From Glycomyces tritici (lineage in GTDB: Bacteria > Actinomycetota > Actinomycetes > Mycobacteriales > Micromonosporaceae): a stretch of 64,000 nucleotides of DNA. The notes beneath the pieces were generated by a model. That model did not search any database, was not told where the DNA came from, and saw only the letters and a list, made by a program, of their open reading frames with translations. Positions 8,150 to 16,695 of this stretch are shown here, piece by piece. The position numbers and the translations under genes are program-made. The stretch covers positions 1 to 64,000 of the forward strand of contig NZ_JAUEMJ010000002.1 of assembly GCF_030403505.1 (NCBI RefSeq). Reading direction: 5' to 3'. Numbering within the stretch: the stretch's first letter is position 1; every line of letters begins with the position of its first letter.

Positions 8150-8193
8150 AGTTCCTCCATGCCCGGTGGTCGCGGTCAGTCTACGACACGCGT

Positions 8194-8222
8194 TTGACAT
8201 CAGACGTCATACGTTCTATGTT
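8194..8222 (+). promoter_or_regulatory. sigma-70-like promoter with overlapping FadR-type operator
   Basis: TTGACA (8194-8199) and TATGTT (8217-8222) are separated by exactly 17 bp. Overlapping the -35 box, TGACATCAGACGTCA (8195-8209) is an inverted repeat TGAC-N7-GTCA. The layout would let the divergent FadR-type protein block RNA polymerase. The predicted transcript has a leader of roughly 220 nt before the beta-helix gene, with no gene visible in it. Confidence 0.65.
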
Positions 8223-8449
8223 TCAGGCTGATGAGCAGGCGACCGGACACCTCGGGAGAGTGATTGCAATGAAGCAACGAGCAGCATGGGCCGCCTCCTT
8301 CTCGACGCCGGCGCAATCGCGTCCGACACCAACATCGTCGCCCAGATTCCGAGCGGCCGACCGGTTCTCCACAACCGCTGAAGACATGCAGAACGGAAGC
8401 CCGAACACCTTGCATCCGAACATCACTCAACGAACGGAGCTGTGGAGCA

Positions 8450-11422
8450 ATGCCCCCTGCTACAAGACAACGAAGTCGAACCGCCCTCGCACTCGCCGCG
8501 CTCGGCGCCGCGATCGCCTGCGTGGTGGCCATGCTGGGTAACCCGGCGGCAGCGGCCGGCAAGGACCGCACGCTCACGCTGTACGTCAGCCCGGACGGCA
8601 AGGGCACCGCCTGGTGCCAACCGCAGGTCCCGTGCTCACTGGAGCGGGCCCAAGAAGTCGTCCGTAGCGCCGACGGCCACGACCGCGACATCGTGGTGCA
8701 ACTGGCCGGCGGCACCTACCGCCTCACCGAACCCCTCCGCTTCGACGCTCGCGATTCGGGCTCTGCCGACCACCCGATCACCTGGACCGCGGCCCCTGGC
8801 GAGACGCCCGTCATCTCCGGCGCCTCGCCGGTCACCGGCTGGACCGAGTCGACCGCGATGCCCGGTGTGTGGGAGGCGCCCGCCCCCGCAGACGCGAACC
8901 TGGAGGCAAGGCAGCTCTACGTGGACGGCCGTCTCGCCACCCGCGCCCGCACCGAACTCCCCCGCGACGCCCTGACCTTCACCGCCGACGGCGTCGACCT
9001 GGCCGACTCACTGGCATGGCTGGCCGACATCGACCAGCCCGACCGCACCGAACTGGAGTTCGTCGGATCCTTCACCCACCGCCGGTCCCCGGTCGCCGAC
9101 ATCACCGCCGACCGCATCGCGATGGCCCAGCCCGCCTGGAACAACAACACGTGGGGCTGGGACACCGTCCAGCGCACCTTCCGCGCCGGTCCGCTCTACA
9201 TCGTCAACGCCCGCGAATTCCTCGACGAGGACGGCGAGTGGTACCTGGACCGGGAAGCCGGCAAGGTCTACTACAAACCCCTGGACGGCCAGGACGTGAC
9301 CGAGGCGAGCGTCGAACTGCCTCGCCTCGAAACACTCCTGGAGATCGGCGGCACCTACGACGAACCCGTGCACGACCTTCGGTTCTCCGGCATCCAATTC
9401 ACCGGCACGACCTGGACGACCCCGAGCACCGACGAAGGCTACGCGAGCCAGCAGACCGGCGCGTACCTCGTCGGCAGCGACCACGACCGACCGGCCGACG
9501 CCTTCGCCACCTGCGCGGAAGGCTGCAAGGAGTTCGAAGGCGCACGCAACACCTTCCTCCAGATGCCCGCCGCCGTCCAGGTGTCGGCGGCGCACCGCAT
9601 CGAACTGAGCGACAACGTCTACACCGGCATCGGGTCCGTGGGCCTCGGCATCGGCAACGACGCCAACGCGCACGCCACCGGCATCGGCCTCGGCGCCTCC
9701 GACATCGTCGTGACCCGCTCGCAGTTCCACGAGACCGCAGGCCAGGCAATCGTGGCCGGGGGCATCGCACTCGACTCGCACCACCCCAGTGATGAACGCA
9801 TGATCGTCGAGGACGTCACCATCAGCGACAACCTCGTCGACAACGTCGCCATCGAGTACAAGGACGGGGCGGGAATCCTCGCCACCTACGTGACCCGCGC
9901 GAACATCGTCCGCAACGAGGTGCGGAACCTGCCGTACTCGGGCATCAACACCGGCTACGGCTGGGGCGCCCACGATCCCGGGGGCAGCCCCGAATACCTG
10001 GAACGCGGCCTCTACAACTACCAGCCGATCTACGACACGCCCACCACGCTGGTGGACAACCACATCGCGTTCAACTACCTCCACGACGTCATGCTGGAGA
10101 TGAACGACGGCGCCGCGTTCTACAACCTGTCGGCCGCACCCGGCAGTGTGCTCGAAGGCAACTACATCCGCCTCCCCGACGATCCCCCGACCGGACGCGC
10201 GGCCGTCTACTTCGACGAGGGCTCGCGCTACTGGTCCGTGAAGGGCAACGTCTTCGACGCCGCGCACACCCAGTTCTTCAACCAGCGCTCCAACAACCAC
10301 ACCGGCGACGTCGCCTACACCGACAACTGGGTGATCGGCGGCAGCGCCAACTTCGCTGACGGGCGCGGGACGAACACTGTCACCGGCACGGTGGGACTCG
10401 CCCGCGGCGAGTCGGTCCCCGCCGACGCCGCCCGAGTCATCTACAACGCCGGGATCGCGCCCGAACTGCGGACCGGCACCGACCCGAGCCGCCCGGAACT
10501 GGCCGTCGACATCACAGCGGACGGCTCGGTCGCACCGGGATCGGCGATCACGGTCGAACTGATCCTGACCAACGTCGCCGAGGACGTGGACCTGACCGAC
10601 CTGTCGCTGACCGCCACGGCTTCGGAAGGCTGGACCGTCGAGCCGGTCGACGAGGTGCCCGCTTCCCTGGAAGCGGGTGGTTCGGCCCAGATCGAGCTGC
10701 GGCTCACCGCTCCTGAGTCAGTCGATGAACCCATCGAGGTCGGCACGGTCGAAGTCGCCGTCGGCTTCACCGTGAACGGCGACCAGAACTCCCGGAAGGT
10801 GAACGCTGCAACGGCAGTCGGCGCGCCGGTGTCCACTCTGCGCACGTACGGCTCAGTGCCGGGCGTGCTCGGCGAACTCGACGGTGCCTATGCCATCCGC
10901 AATGCGGGCGCCGACATCTGGGGGGCAGGCGGCCAGCGCGACGACGAATACGGCACCGTCTACGCTCCGGATTCCTTCCAAGAGGGTTCGGTCGTCACGG
11001 TGCGGGTCGACGCGGTGGATCCGGTCAACCCGTGGACCAAGGCCGGCCTCGTGATCCGCAACGACGTCACCGAGCCCGAGGAGGCGACCGGGTACGTCGT
11101 ACTGGTGGCCACACCGGACAACGGCGTGAGCCTTCAGTGGGACTCCGATGGGGACGGATTCCTCGACCAAGGACGGCAGCAGCCGGCCGCGGCCCCGGTC
11201 TGGCTCCGGCTCTCCCGCGAGGGCGACCAGGTCACGGCCGAATTTTCGGCGAACGGCACCGATTGGACGCAGCTCGGCGCTCCCGTGACCGCAGCGGGGA
11301 CGTCCGCTACGCAGGATGCGGGGATGATCTTCACCGCTCATTCCACCTCGGTCGGTCAGGCGCAGTTCAGTGAGTTCACCGTCGAGACCGTGGAGGCGAC
11401 CGACGGCGACCAGGCGGTCTGA
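8450..11422 (+). CDS. secreted right-handed parallel beta-helix protein, GH141-like, with NEW3 and C-terminal beta-sandwich domains
   Basis: The 990-residue product starts with a Sec signal (basic start, hydrophobic 11-30, NPAAAA cleavage region). LYVSPDGKGTAWCQ followed by LERAQEVVR is the opening typical of GH141-like parallel beta-helix enzymes. Beta-helix repeats with Asn/Gly ladders run to about residue 670 (for example SDNLVDNVAIEYKDGAGI). Residues about 680-775 resemble the NEW3 domain of alpha-galactosidase-associated proteins and about 800-980 a DUF1349/LamG-like sandwich. The characterised GH141 members act on fucose- or xylose-containing plant glycans. Secreted polysaccharide degradation is likely; exact specificity is inference. 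It neighbours a second, distant paralogue at 13187-15544. Confidence 0.75.
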   Translation: MPPATRQRSRTALALAALGAAIACVVAMLGNPAAAAGKDRTLTLYVSPDGKGTAWCQPQVPCSLERAQEVVRSADGHDRDIVVQLAGGTYRLTEPLRFDARDSGSADHPITWTAAPGETPVISGASPVTGWTESTAMPGVWEAPAPADANLEARQLYVDGRLATRARTELPRDALTFTADGVDLADSLAWLADIDQPDRTELEFVGSFTHRRSPVADITADRIAMAQPAWNNNTWGWDTVQRTFRAGPLYIVNAREFLDEDGEWYLDREAGKVYYKPLDGQDVTEASVELPRLETLLEIGGTYDEPVHDLRFSGIQFTGTTWTTPSTDEGYASQQTGAYLVGSDHDRPADAFATCAEGCKEFEGARNTFLQMPAAVQVSAAHRIELSDNVYTGIGSVGLGIGNDANAHATGIGLGASDIVVTRSQFHETAGQAIVAGGIALDSHHPSDERMIVEDVTISDNLVDNVAIEYKDGAGILATYVTRANIVRNEVRNLPYSGINTGYGWGAHDPGGSPEYLERGLYNYQPIYDTPTTLVDNHIAFNYLHDVMLEMNDGAAFYNLSAAPGSVLEGNYIRLPDDPPTGRAAVYFDEGSRYWSVKGNVFDAAHTQFFNQRSNNHTGDVAYTDNWVIGGSANFADGRGTNTVTGTVGLARGESVPADAARVIYNAGIAPELRTGTDPSRPELAVDITADGSVAPGSAITVELILTNVAEDVDLTDLSLTATASEGWTVEPVDEVPASLEAGGSAQIELRLTAPESVDEPIEVGTVEVAVGFTVNGDQNSRKVNAATAVGAPVSTLRTYGSVPGVLGELDGAYAIRNAGADIWGAGGQRDDEYGTVYAPDSFQEGSVVTVRVDAVDPVNPWTKAGLVIRNDVTEPEEATGYVVLVATPDNGVSLQWDSDGDGFLDQGRQQPAAAPVWLRLSREGDQVTAEFSANGTDWTQLGAPVTAAGTSATQDAGMIFTAHSTSVGQAQFSEFTVETVEATDGDQAV

Positions 11423-11466
11423 CGCGATGCGAGAAGTCGAGACCGTGCCGGACACGAGCACACCCT

Positions 11467-11499
11467 CCCCGGCCCGCACCTCGACGGTGCGGGCCGGGG
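11467..11499. terminator. hairpin downstream of the beta-helix gene
   Basis: Perfect 13-bp arms (CCCCGGCCCGCAC at 11467-11479 and its complement at 11487-11499) lie 45 bp after the stop codon. No T-run follows, so termination is probable but not certain. Confidence 0.5.
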
Positions 11500-11611
11500 G
11501 CCCGACGAGCTCGCGGTGCCGGCCCGCCCGAGGGGCGCGGCGGCCATTCGCCGACCGTCTCGCGCCGTATGTGCTGGGCCGGTTGCGGTTCCGCGGCTCG
11601 CGAATGCTGCT

Positions 11612-11734
11612 CCCTGCGCGGCCGACATCCCGACCTTCGCCGCAGGAGTGCTCATCGCCGCGCTCCCGGTGCTGCTGCTCTATCTCGTCTTTCAACGCCA
11701 GATCGCCGCGGGCATCACCGCGGTCCACGAAGGG
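11612..11734 (+). pseudogene. C-terminal remnant of a MalG-type sugar ABC permease
   Basis: The frame reads DIPTFAAGVLIAALPVLLLY, then LVFQRQIAAGITAVHEG, which is the usual last membrane helix and cytoplasmic tail of carbohydrate permeases of the MalG family. Nothing upstream belongs to a permease and no start codon is present. It ends directly at the ribosome binding site of the enolase-superfamily gene, which suggests that an ABC transporter once preceded that gene and was deleted down to this stub. Confidence 0.55.
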
Positions 11735-11739
11735 ATGAC

Positions 11740-12906
11740 ATGCGCATCACCGGTTTCCGAACGTTTACGACGATCCAGGAGTGGGATCGCCCGGTGGGCG
11801 ACGCCAACGGTGTCCTCGATGACGGCGTCACCGTCCTGCCAGTGCTCCTGGTCGACACCGACGAGGGGATCACCGGAGTCGGGCTGGGATCGCATGCCGA
11901 AGCGGCGACCGTGTTCGCCGCGATCGAAGGCGAGGATCCGCGGAGTGTGACCGCCTTGTACGACCGGATGCTGCGCTACGCCTTCAAGGCCGGCCACAAC
12001 GGCGCTCTGTTCGGGACGATCGGCGCGCTCGACACCGCCCTGTGGGACATCAAGGCGCAGGCGGCCGGGCAGCCGCTGTGGCTCCTCCTGGGCGGTCGCG
12101 ACCGGCGCGTGCCCGCCTACGCCTCGGGACTCGATATCGGCCTGGGCGACGAAGAGCTGGTCAATGCCTACGTCGTCTATGCCGAGCGCGGACTGCGGGC
12201 GGCGAAGCTCAAGGGCGGCATCGATCCCGAAGCCGACCGCCGCCGTCTCGCCCTAGTGCGAGAAGTGTTGGCCGACGCCGGCACCGCGCGGCCGGGTCTC
12301 ATGCTCGACGCCAACGAGACGTGGTCGCGCAAACAGGCCGTCCGCCACATCGGCGAACTCGAGCGCACGCTCGACCTCGCGTGGGTCGAGGAACCGGTGC
12401 GGCGCTGGGACGCCGAAGGCTTGGCCGTGGTCCAGCGCGGCGTCCGCGCCGCCATCGCCACAGGCGAGAACCTCACTGGACTCGAGCAGTTCCGCCCGCT
12501 CCTCAAGGCGGGCGGGGTCGACATCGTCCAGACCGCCGCGGTCGGCGGCGTCACTCACTTCCTGCGCACGGCCGCGCTGGCGCACGCGTTCGACCTGCCG
12601 GTCAGCCCCATCGGCAACATCCCGGTCGGACTGCTGCACGCCGCGACAGCCGTGCCCAACCACCTCGCCAGCGAGCTGCAGGACCTGCACCCGCCCGTCG
12701 GCATCGAAGTCGAGCACGCCATCGAGGACGGCTCTTACATTCTCGGCGACGCACCCGGCCTCGGTGTGCGGGTGGACGAGAACGCGATCGCCGCTCTTGC
12801 TCCCCGGCCGCACCTTCCCCGGCCTGAGGGCCCGGGGGTCCGGCCTGAACGCGCGGGGCACCGGCTGCTCACCGCTGCGGCAGCTCCGTCCGATGCCGCC
12901 GGCTGA
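11740..12906 (+). CDS. enolase-superfamily (mandelate racemase/muconate lactonizing type) dehydratase
   Basis: The 388-residue protein has the capping domain (1-120) and the TIM barrel of the superfamily. Visible catalytic elements are the K156-x-K158 pair in AAKLKGG and metal ligands D190 (MLDANETW), E217 (WVEEP) and E243 (TGENLTG). The ATG at 11740 follows GAAGGGA, and the frame upstream belongs to a decayed permease. Members abstract the alpha proton of a carboxylate, most often dehydrating sugar acids. The neighbours, two glycan-active secreted proteins and a FadR regulator, support an aldonate or uronate substrate. The last residues (after 365) are Ala/Pro rich and probably disordered. 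Confidence 0.85.
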   Translation: MRITGFRTFTTIQEWDRPVGDANGVLDDGVTVLPVLLVDTDEGITGVGLGSHAEAATVFAAIEGEDPRSVTALYDRMLRYAFKAGHNGALFGTIGALDTALWDIKAQAAGQPLWLLLGGRDRRVPAYASGLDIGLGDEELVNAYVVYAERGLRAAKLKGGIDPEADRRRLALVREVLADAGTARPGLMLDANETWSRKQAVRHIGELERTLDLAWVEEPVRRWDAEGLAVVQRGVRAAIATGENLTGLEQFRPLLKAGGVDIVQTAAVGGVTHFLRTAALAHAFDLPVSPIGNIPVGLLHAATAVPNHLASELQDLHPPVGIEVEHAIEDGSYILGDAPGLGVRVDENAIAALAPRPHLPRPEGPGVRPERAGHRLLTAAAAPSDAAG

Positions 12907-12920
12907 TCAATGCTAGGACC

Positions 12921-12978
12921 GCTTCGGTGCGGCTCTTGCGAATACGTCGTTCCGGCAGCGCGCACATCAGGTGCGGGC
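12921..12978 (-). repeat. 58-bp repeat A: relic of an FecE-type gene 3' end
   Basis: It matches 23267-23324 at 53 of 58 positions. On the minus strand it still reads GPHLMCALPE, equivalent to the last residues of the intact ABC ATPase gene ending at 23293. No other part of an ATPase gene is present here. Confidence 0.6.
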
Positions 12979-13053
12979 CGGATGCGGCCCCGGTAACCAC
13001 TGAAGCGGTCACAGGGAACCTGGCGCTGGCAGTTCCACCAAGCCGAGTCGGCC

Positions 13054-13093
13054 GGACAACCCCGCCGCCCTCTACGGGCCGGCGGGGTTGTCC
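13054..13093. terminator. terminator between the enolase-superfamily gene and the GH141-like gene
   Basis: Perfect 14-bp arms (GGACAACCCCGCCG at 13054-13067 and its complement at 13080-13093) enclose a 12-base loop. It lies about 95 bp from the stop codon of the minus-strand gene and 150 bp after the plus-strand stop, so it can serve both convergent genes. Confidence 0.65.
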
Positions 13094-13186
13094 GCTTCAG
13101 GGAAAGCGGTTCAACGGCTGAACTGCTGGTTCCGGCCGCCCTTGCCGTCCCTGTGCGACCTCGGCGCTTTGGCCGCCGATGCCGCC

Positions 13187-15544
13187 CTAGCCCTTGGCTT
13201 CGCCGGTGACGTTGAACTCCTGTACGCCGATCTTCCCGCCAGTGTTGGTGTTCTGTACGAACAGCCGGATGCTGGTGGTGGCCACGTGCGTGGGCGGCTT
13301 GTAGACGACCGGAGCGGTCGTGTTGATGGCCTGGTAGGGCATGATGTCGATCCAGGCGTTCTGACTGGCACTCCAACGCTGGACCTTCCAATGCGTGATC
13401 ATCCACGTGCAGCAGTTGTCCTGCTGGATCGTGAAAGTGAACGCGTTGTAGTCGCCCCCGAGGTCGAACTGCACCCATGCCTCGCTCTGCTCGGCGCTCG
13501 CCTCGCCGGTGTGCAGCGTCTCGTCGAACAGCTTTTTCAGCGAGGAATCCCAGGTGCTGCGGTTGCTGTCGGACAGGGTGGCGGCGTTGGCGAGGTTGGT
13601 CGCGGGCACCTTCGACCGCAAGTGCTCGTAGGAGGACTGCAGGCTCGCACTGTCCATGATCGAGCGGGCCTCTGCCGGCCATGCTCCATCGCTGATGACA
13701 TGCGGTCCGCCGTCGCGGTCGAAGATGGCGCCGCTGGTCGTGCTGTTGGACGCGTCGGTGTGGTTATGCGAGGCGTACACCGACAGGGGCTGGCGGTAGC
13801 GATTCGACCAGTCGAACCGTCCGTCCTGTGACACGTTGTAGTCCCAGCGGGTCTGGTAGCTCTGGTTGTCGCTGTAGAAGTTCGACGACGACGTGTGGTC
13901 GTGCACGTAGTTGTGGCTGAAGGAGGAACCCGGCCACGCGCCGAAGGTGTAGACGGCGCCACCGTCGTACATGCCCCAGGTGTGCTTCGCGGTGGCGTTG
14001 TAGAGCTCGTTGTGGCTGAACGTGGTCTTCCCGACTCCGTCGACCAGATTGAACTCGTCTGACTTGCGCTGGTGGAATCCCATGTAGGCAGTGTCGTAGA
14101 CGAGATTGTGCGATATCTCCGCGTTGTACGTGTTCATCAGGCTGATACCGGTCGCCTGGAAGAAGTCGTCACCCGTGTCCGTGACGATGTTGTTCCTGAT
14201 GACGATGTTCTTGGTTCGCGCCGCGCTGCCCGCGCGCACGTCCATCCAGCGGCCGGCGATGATGCCGGCCGCGGTGAGGTTGTGGAAGACGTTGCCGGTG
14301 ATCGTGGTGTTCTCGGCGCCGTCGAGCAGTTGGATGCCGCCACTGCCCATCTTGCGGACGGTGTTGTTCGTGAACATGACGCCGTTGGTGTTGGTCAGCC
14401 TGATCTGGCCGGGCACCTCGCCGCCGTACCCGTCGTAGTTCGGATCGTTGAACGGGTCGTCGGCGTACAGCGCCTCGGCCTGGGTGCCGCCGATGTGACG
14501 GTCGCGCGGCAGCAGCCAGTTGCCGTGCTCGAAGGTGACGCCGTCGAACGTGATGTCGCGCGCCTTCGCGGTCGTGCTGCGGCCCTTGATGTTCACCAGC
14601 GACTCGACCACTGGGACGTGCGCACCGACGGCGTTCACGTCCTCCCCGGGCAGGGGGTAGTAGTAGATCTTGTCGGTCGCGCGGTTGTGGTACCACTCGC
14701 CGGGCGCGTCCAACTCCTCGAACGCGTTCAGGAAGTAGTAGGTGTGGTCGAAGTTGAGCGAGTCCCCCGCGTCACGGTTCAACCGGACCTGAAAGTGCGG
14801 CTGGGCGAGCTGGACGCGCTTGTAGGCACCGCTGGTGCTGATGTCGACCAGCGGGAAGTAGTCGGCCTTGAATCCGATCGCGATGTGGAAGAGTCGCACG
14901 TCGGTGACGTTGGTATAGTCCGGCACGCTCCCCGCGGGGAATTCGATGCCGTCGTAGGAGCGGTCGGGGCGGTCCGGGTTCGCCGGGGGGTTGGGTATCG
15001 CGGGATCGTTCCAGAATGCGGTGCCGGCGATGCCCTCGCTCATCGCCAGCTGGGCGCGCTTGCCGCCGACGTAGAGCTGCCGGAAGTAGTCGGCGTAGCC
15101 GGCGGACTCGGGTACGTCGGCGACGTAGTAGGGGGCGCTGCCGGCCCGCGTCCAGCCGGTGACGGCCTTGCCGCCGTCCATGATGGGGGCCTCGCCAGGA
15201 TAGGCCCGGTAGACGACTCTGAACCCGTTCGAACCGGAGTCCGCGTCGGTCAGGTCGAACGGCGCGGTGCGGACGTGCCGCCCGCCGCGCAGGTAGACGA
15301 CGACGTCACCGGTCATGTTGTCGTTCAGGTTGTTCTGTCGGATGTGGTTCCGTGCCTTCTCCAGGGTGGCCCATGGAGCGGCGGCGGTGCCGGAGTTGCT
15401 GTCGCTCCCCGTCGGCGACACGTAGAACGAGTGCTGGACGGCCGCCCGTGCTCCGTCGACCGGCACGAAGCCGGCCAGGGCGACCGCCAGCGCCACGAGG
15501 ATCGCCAGGATTCCGGTTCTTCGGGTGCTGATCGTGGGTCTCAT
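13187..15544 (-). CDS. secreted GH141-like parallel beta-helix enzyme with C-terminal F5/8-type carbohydrate-binding domain
   Basis: The 785-residue product has a signal peptide (hydrophobic 11-28, cleavage near GARAA), then FYVSPTGSDSNSGT and WATLEKARNHIR, the hallmark opening of GH141-like proteins. Beta-helix turns with Asn-Gly ladders run to about 600 (NVFHNLTAAGIIAGRW, RNNIVTDTGDD). Residues about 640-783 form a discoidin-like sandwich (WVQFDLGGDYNAFTFTIQ, IGVQEFNVTGEA) that would bind sugars. GAGAGGG precedes the ATG at 15544. The family includes alpha-L-fucosidase and xylanase activities. With the GH29 fucosidase at 43176 on the same island, a fucosylated or branched glycan substrate is a reasonable inference. 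Confidence 0.75.
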   Translation of the reverse strand: MRPTISTRRTGILAILVALAVALAGFVPVDGARAAVQHSFYVSPTGSDSNSGTAAAPWATLEKARNHIRQNNLNDNMTGDVVVYLRGGRHVRTAPFDLTDADSGSNGFRVVYRAYPGEAPIMDGGKAVTGWTRAGSAPYYVADVPESAGYADYFRQLYVGGKRAQLAMSEGIAGTAFWNDPAIPNPPANPDRPDRSYDGIEFPAGSVPDYTNVTDVRLFHIAIGFKADYFPLVDISTSGAYKRVQLAQPHFQVRLNRDAGDSLNFDHTYYFLNAFEELDAPGEWYHNRATDKIYYYPLPGEDVNAVGAHVPVVESLVNIKGRSTTAKARDITFDGVTFEHGNWLLPRDRHIGGTQAEALYADDPFNDPNYDGYGGEVPGQIRLTNTNGVMFTNNTVRKMGSGGIQLLDGAENTTITGNVFHNLTAAGIIAGRWMDVRAGSAARTKNIVIRNNIVTDTGDDFFQATGISLMNTYNAEISHNLVYDTAYMGFHQRKSDEFNLVDGVGKTTFSHNELYNATAKHTWGMYDGGAVYTFGAWPGSSFSHNYVHDHTSSSNFYSDNQSYQTRWDYNVSQDGRFDWSNRYRQPLSVYASHNHTDASNSTTSGAIFDRDGGPHVISDGAWPAEARSIMDSASLQSSYEHLRSKVPATNLANAATLSDSNRSTWDSSLKKLFDETLHTGEASAEQSEAWVQFDLGGDYNAFTFTIQQDNCCTWMITHWKVQRWSASQNAWIDIMPYQAINTTAPVVYKPPTHVATTSIRLFVQNTNTGGKIGVQEFNVTGEAKG

Positions 15545-15623
15545 CTTTCCCTCTCGGCTTGCGGGAAATCGACGCCTCGAGACGTGTCCGCCGGGTCTCG
15601 AGCCGACTCGCTCCTGAATCTCG

Positions 15624-15854
15624 ATGAAGCTGGTTCATTGAGACAAGTCTCCGAGGAATTTCGTCGATGAAGCATGGTCAATATGGTTCATCGCCGAGTC
15701 TAGCAGCGCAATAATACATGTCAATAGTTCAATAGGACGCATCGCCTGGCGATTCGCACCGAGCCGACCTGATCCGGGCGGCGTAGATGAAGCAGCGTCA
15801 TTCCGCGACCGGTGTTCAGAGGGTTGGACGCAGCACATGAAGCATGCTTATATG
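15624..15854. promoter_or_regulatory. cluster of ATGAAGC-type operator elements
   Basis: Four copies of ATGAAGC occur in the divergent region: 15624-15638 (ATGAAGCTGGTTCAT, perfect 5-bp arms), 15667-15691 (ATGAA…TTCAT, wider spacing), 15787-15801 (ATGAAGCAGCGTCAT) and 15837-15853 (containing AAGCATGCTT). The first two lie in the leader of the GH141-like gene, the last two in front of the regulator gene. They are good candidates for binding sites of the adjacent FadR-type protein. Confidence 0.55.
15697..15724 (-). promoter_or_regulatory. sigma-70-like promoter of the GH141-like gene
   Basis: On the minus strand TTGACA (15724-15719) and TAGACT (15702-15697) are separated by 16 bp. The predicted start of transcription falls near 15690, so the leader of about 145 nt contains two of the ATGAAGC operators. 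Confidence 0.55.
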
Positions 15855-15877
15855 TAACGACCACTGAGAGGCAGTTG

Positions 15878-16630
15878 ATGACTGAAACCGTCGGGCCCAC
15901 AGCCGAGTCGGCACGCGTGTACCGGCCGGGGTACTCAAGGGCCGCCGAGCAGATCATGCGATACATCGACGAGCAAGGGTTCGGGCCGGGTAACCGCCTG
16001 CCCACCGAGGCGCGGTTCGCGGAGCTGCTCGGCATCAGCCGGACCATCGCTCGGGACGCACTCAAAACGCTGGCGGCCACGGGCCGGATCACCGTCCAGC
16101 GCGGCCGCGGGATCTTCGTCGCCGATCCTTCCGACCTCGGCGAGCAGGTCACGACCGCGTTCATTCCGATGAGCGTCGACCACGTGATGATGCTGTTCGA
16201 GTTCCGCGGCGTTCAGGAGCGGGCAGCTGCGGAGCTCGCCGCGGAGCGCGCGACGCCGGCGGAGTTGGTGGCCATCGACAACGCGCTCGCCGACTACACC
16301 ACCGCAGCCGAGAACGGTGATATCGCGGCGGCGGCGAACGCCGACGAAGCCTTCCATCGCGCTGTGGCGGCCGCCTCGCACAATCACCTCCTCGCCGAGT
16401 CCATCGCGTCCGCGCAATCACTGCAGCATCGTGTCGTCGTCGCCGCGTTCGACGGCTTCAGCGGCGGACCGCTGATGGTCGCTCGCGACGAGCACGCCGC
16501 CATCCTCGATGCGATCCGCAGGGGTGACGCCGAGGCGGCCGGCCGGGCGGCGGATGCGCATCTGGAACGAACCCGGCTCGGATATCAGGCGGAGATCGGA
16601 CGTCGTGTATTCCGGAGCCCTTCGCACTGA
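15878..16630 (+). CDS. FadR-subfamily GntR transcriptional regulator
   Basis: The 250-residue protein has a winged helix at about 20-85 (NRLPTEARFAELLGISRTIARDALKTL) and a helical FCD domain at about 105-235 (FEFRGVQERAAAELAAERA, ADEAFHRAVAAASHN, DEHAAILDAI), including the His residues that hold a metal in this family. ATG 15878 is chosen because GAGAGGCAG lies upstream. It is divergent from the GH141-like gene and close to a cluster of ATGAAGC repeats, so it probably represses that gene and itself until a sugar-acid ligand binds. Confidence 0.85.
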   Translation: MTETVGPTAESARVYRPGYSRAAEQIMRYIDEQGFGPGNRLPTEARFAELLGISRTIARDALKTLAATGRITVQRGRGIFVADPSDLGEQVTTAFIPMSVDHVMMLFEFRGVQERAAAELAAERATPAELVAIDNALADYTTAAENGDIAAAANADEAFHRAVAAASHNHLLAESIASAQSLQHRVVVAAFDGFSGGPLMVARDEHAAILDAIRRGDAEAAGRAADAHLERTRLGYQAEIGRRVFRSPSH

Positions 16631-16695
16631 TCCGCCCCGGCTCGGCCGAGAGTGAGGTCGCCCGCCGCGTCGACGTCCGTGGAGTCGATGCGACC

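Noticed and set aside
9008..10300. 430-codon minus-strand frame within the first beta-helix gene
   Set aside because: It is the antisense reading of beta-helix repeats, with no start site or motif.
14072..15670. 532-codon open frame on the plus strand opposite the second GH141-like gene
   Set aside because: Composition is that of an antisense frame and it lacks any family signature; the minus strand carries a signal peptide and beta-helix motifs.
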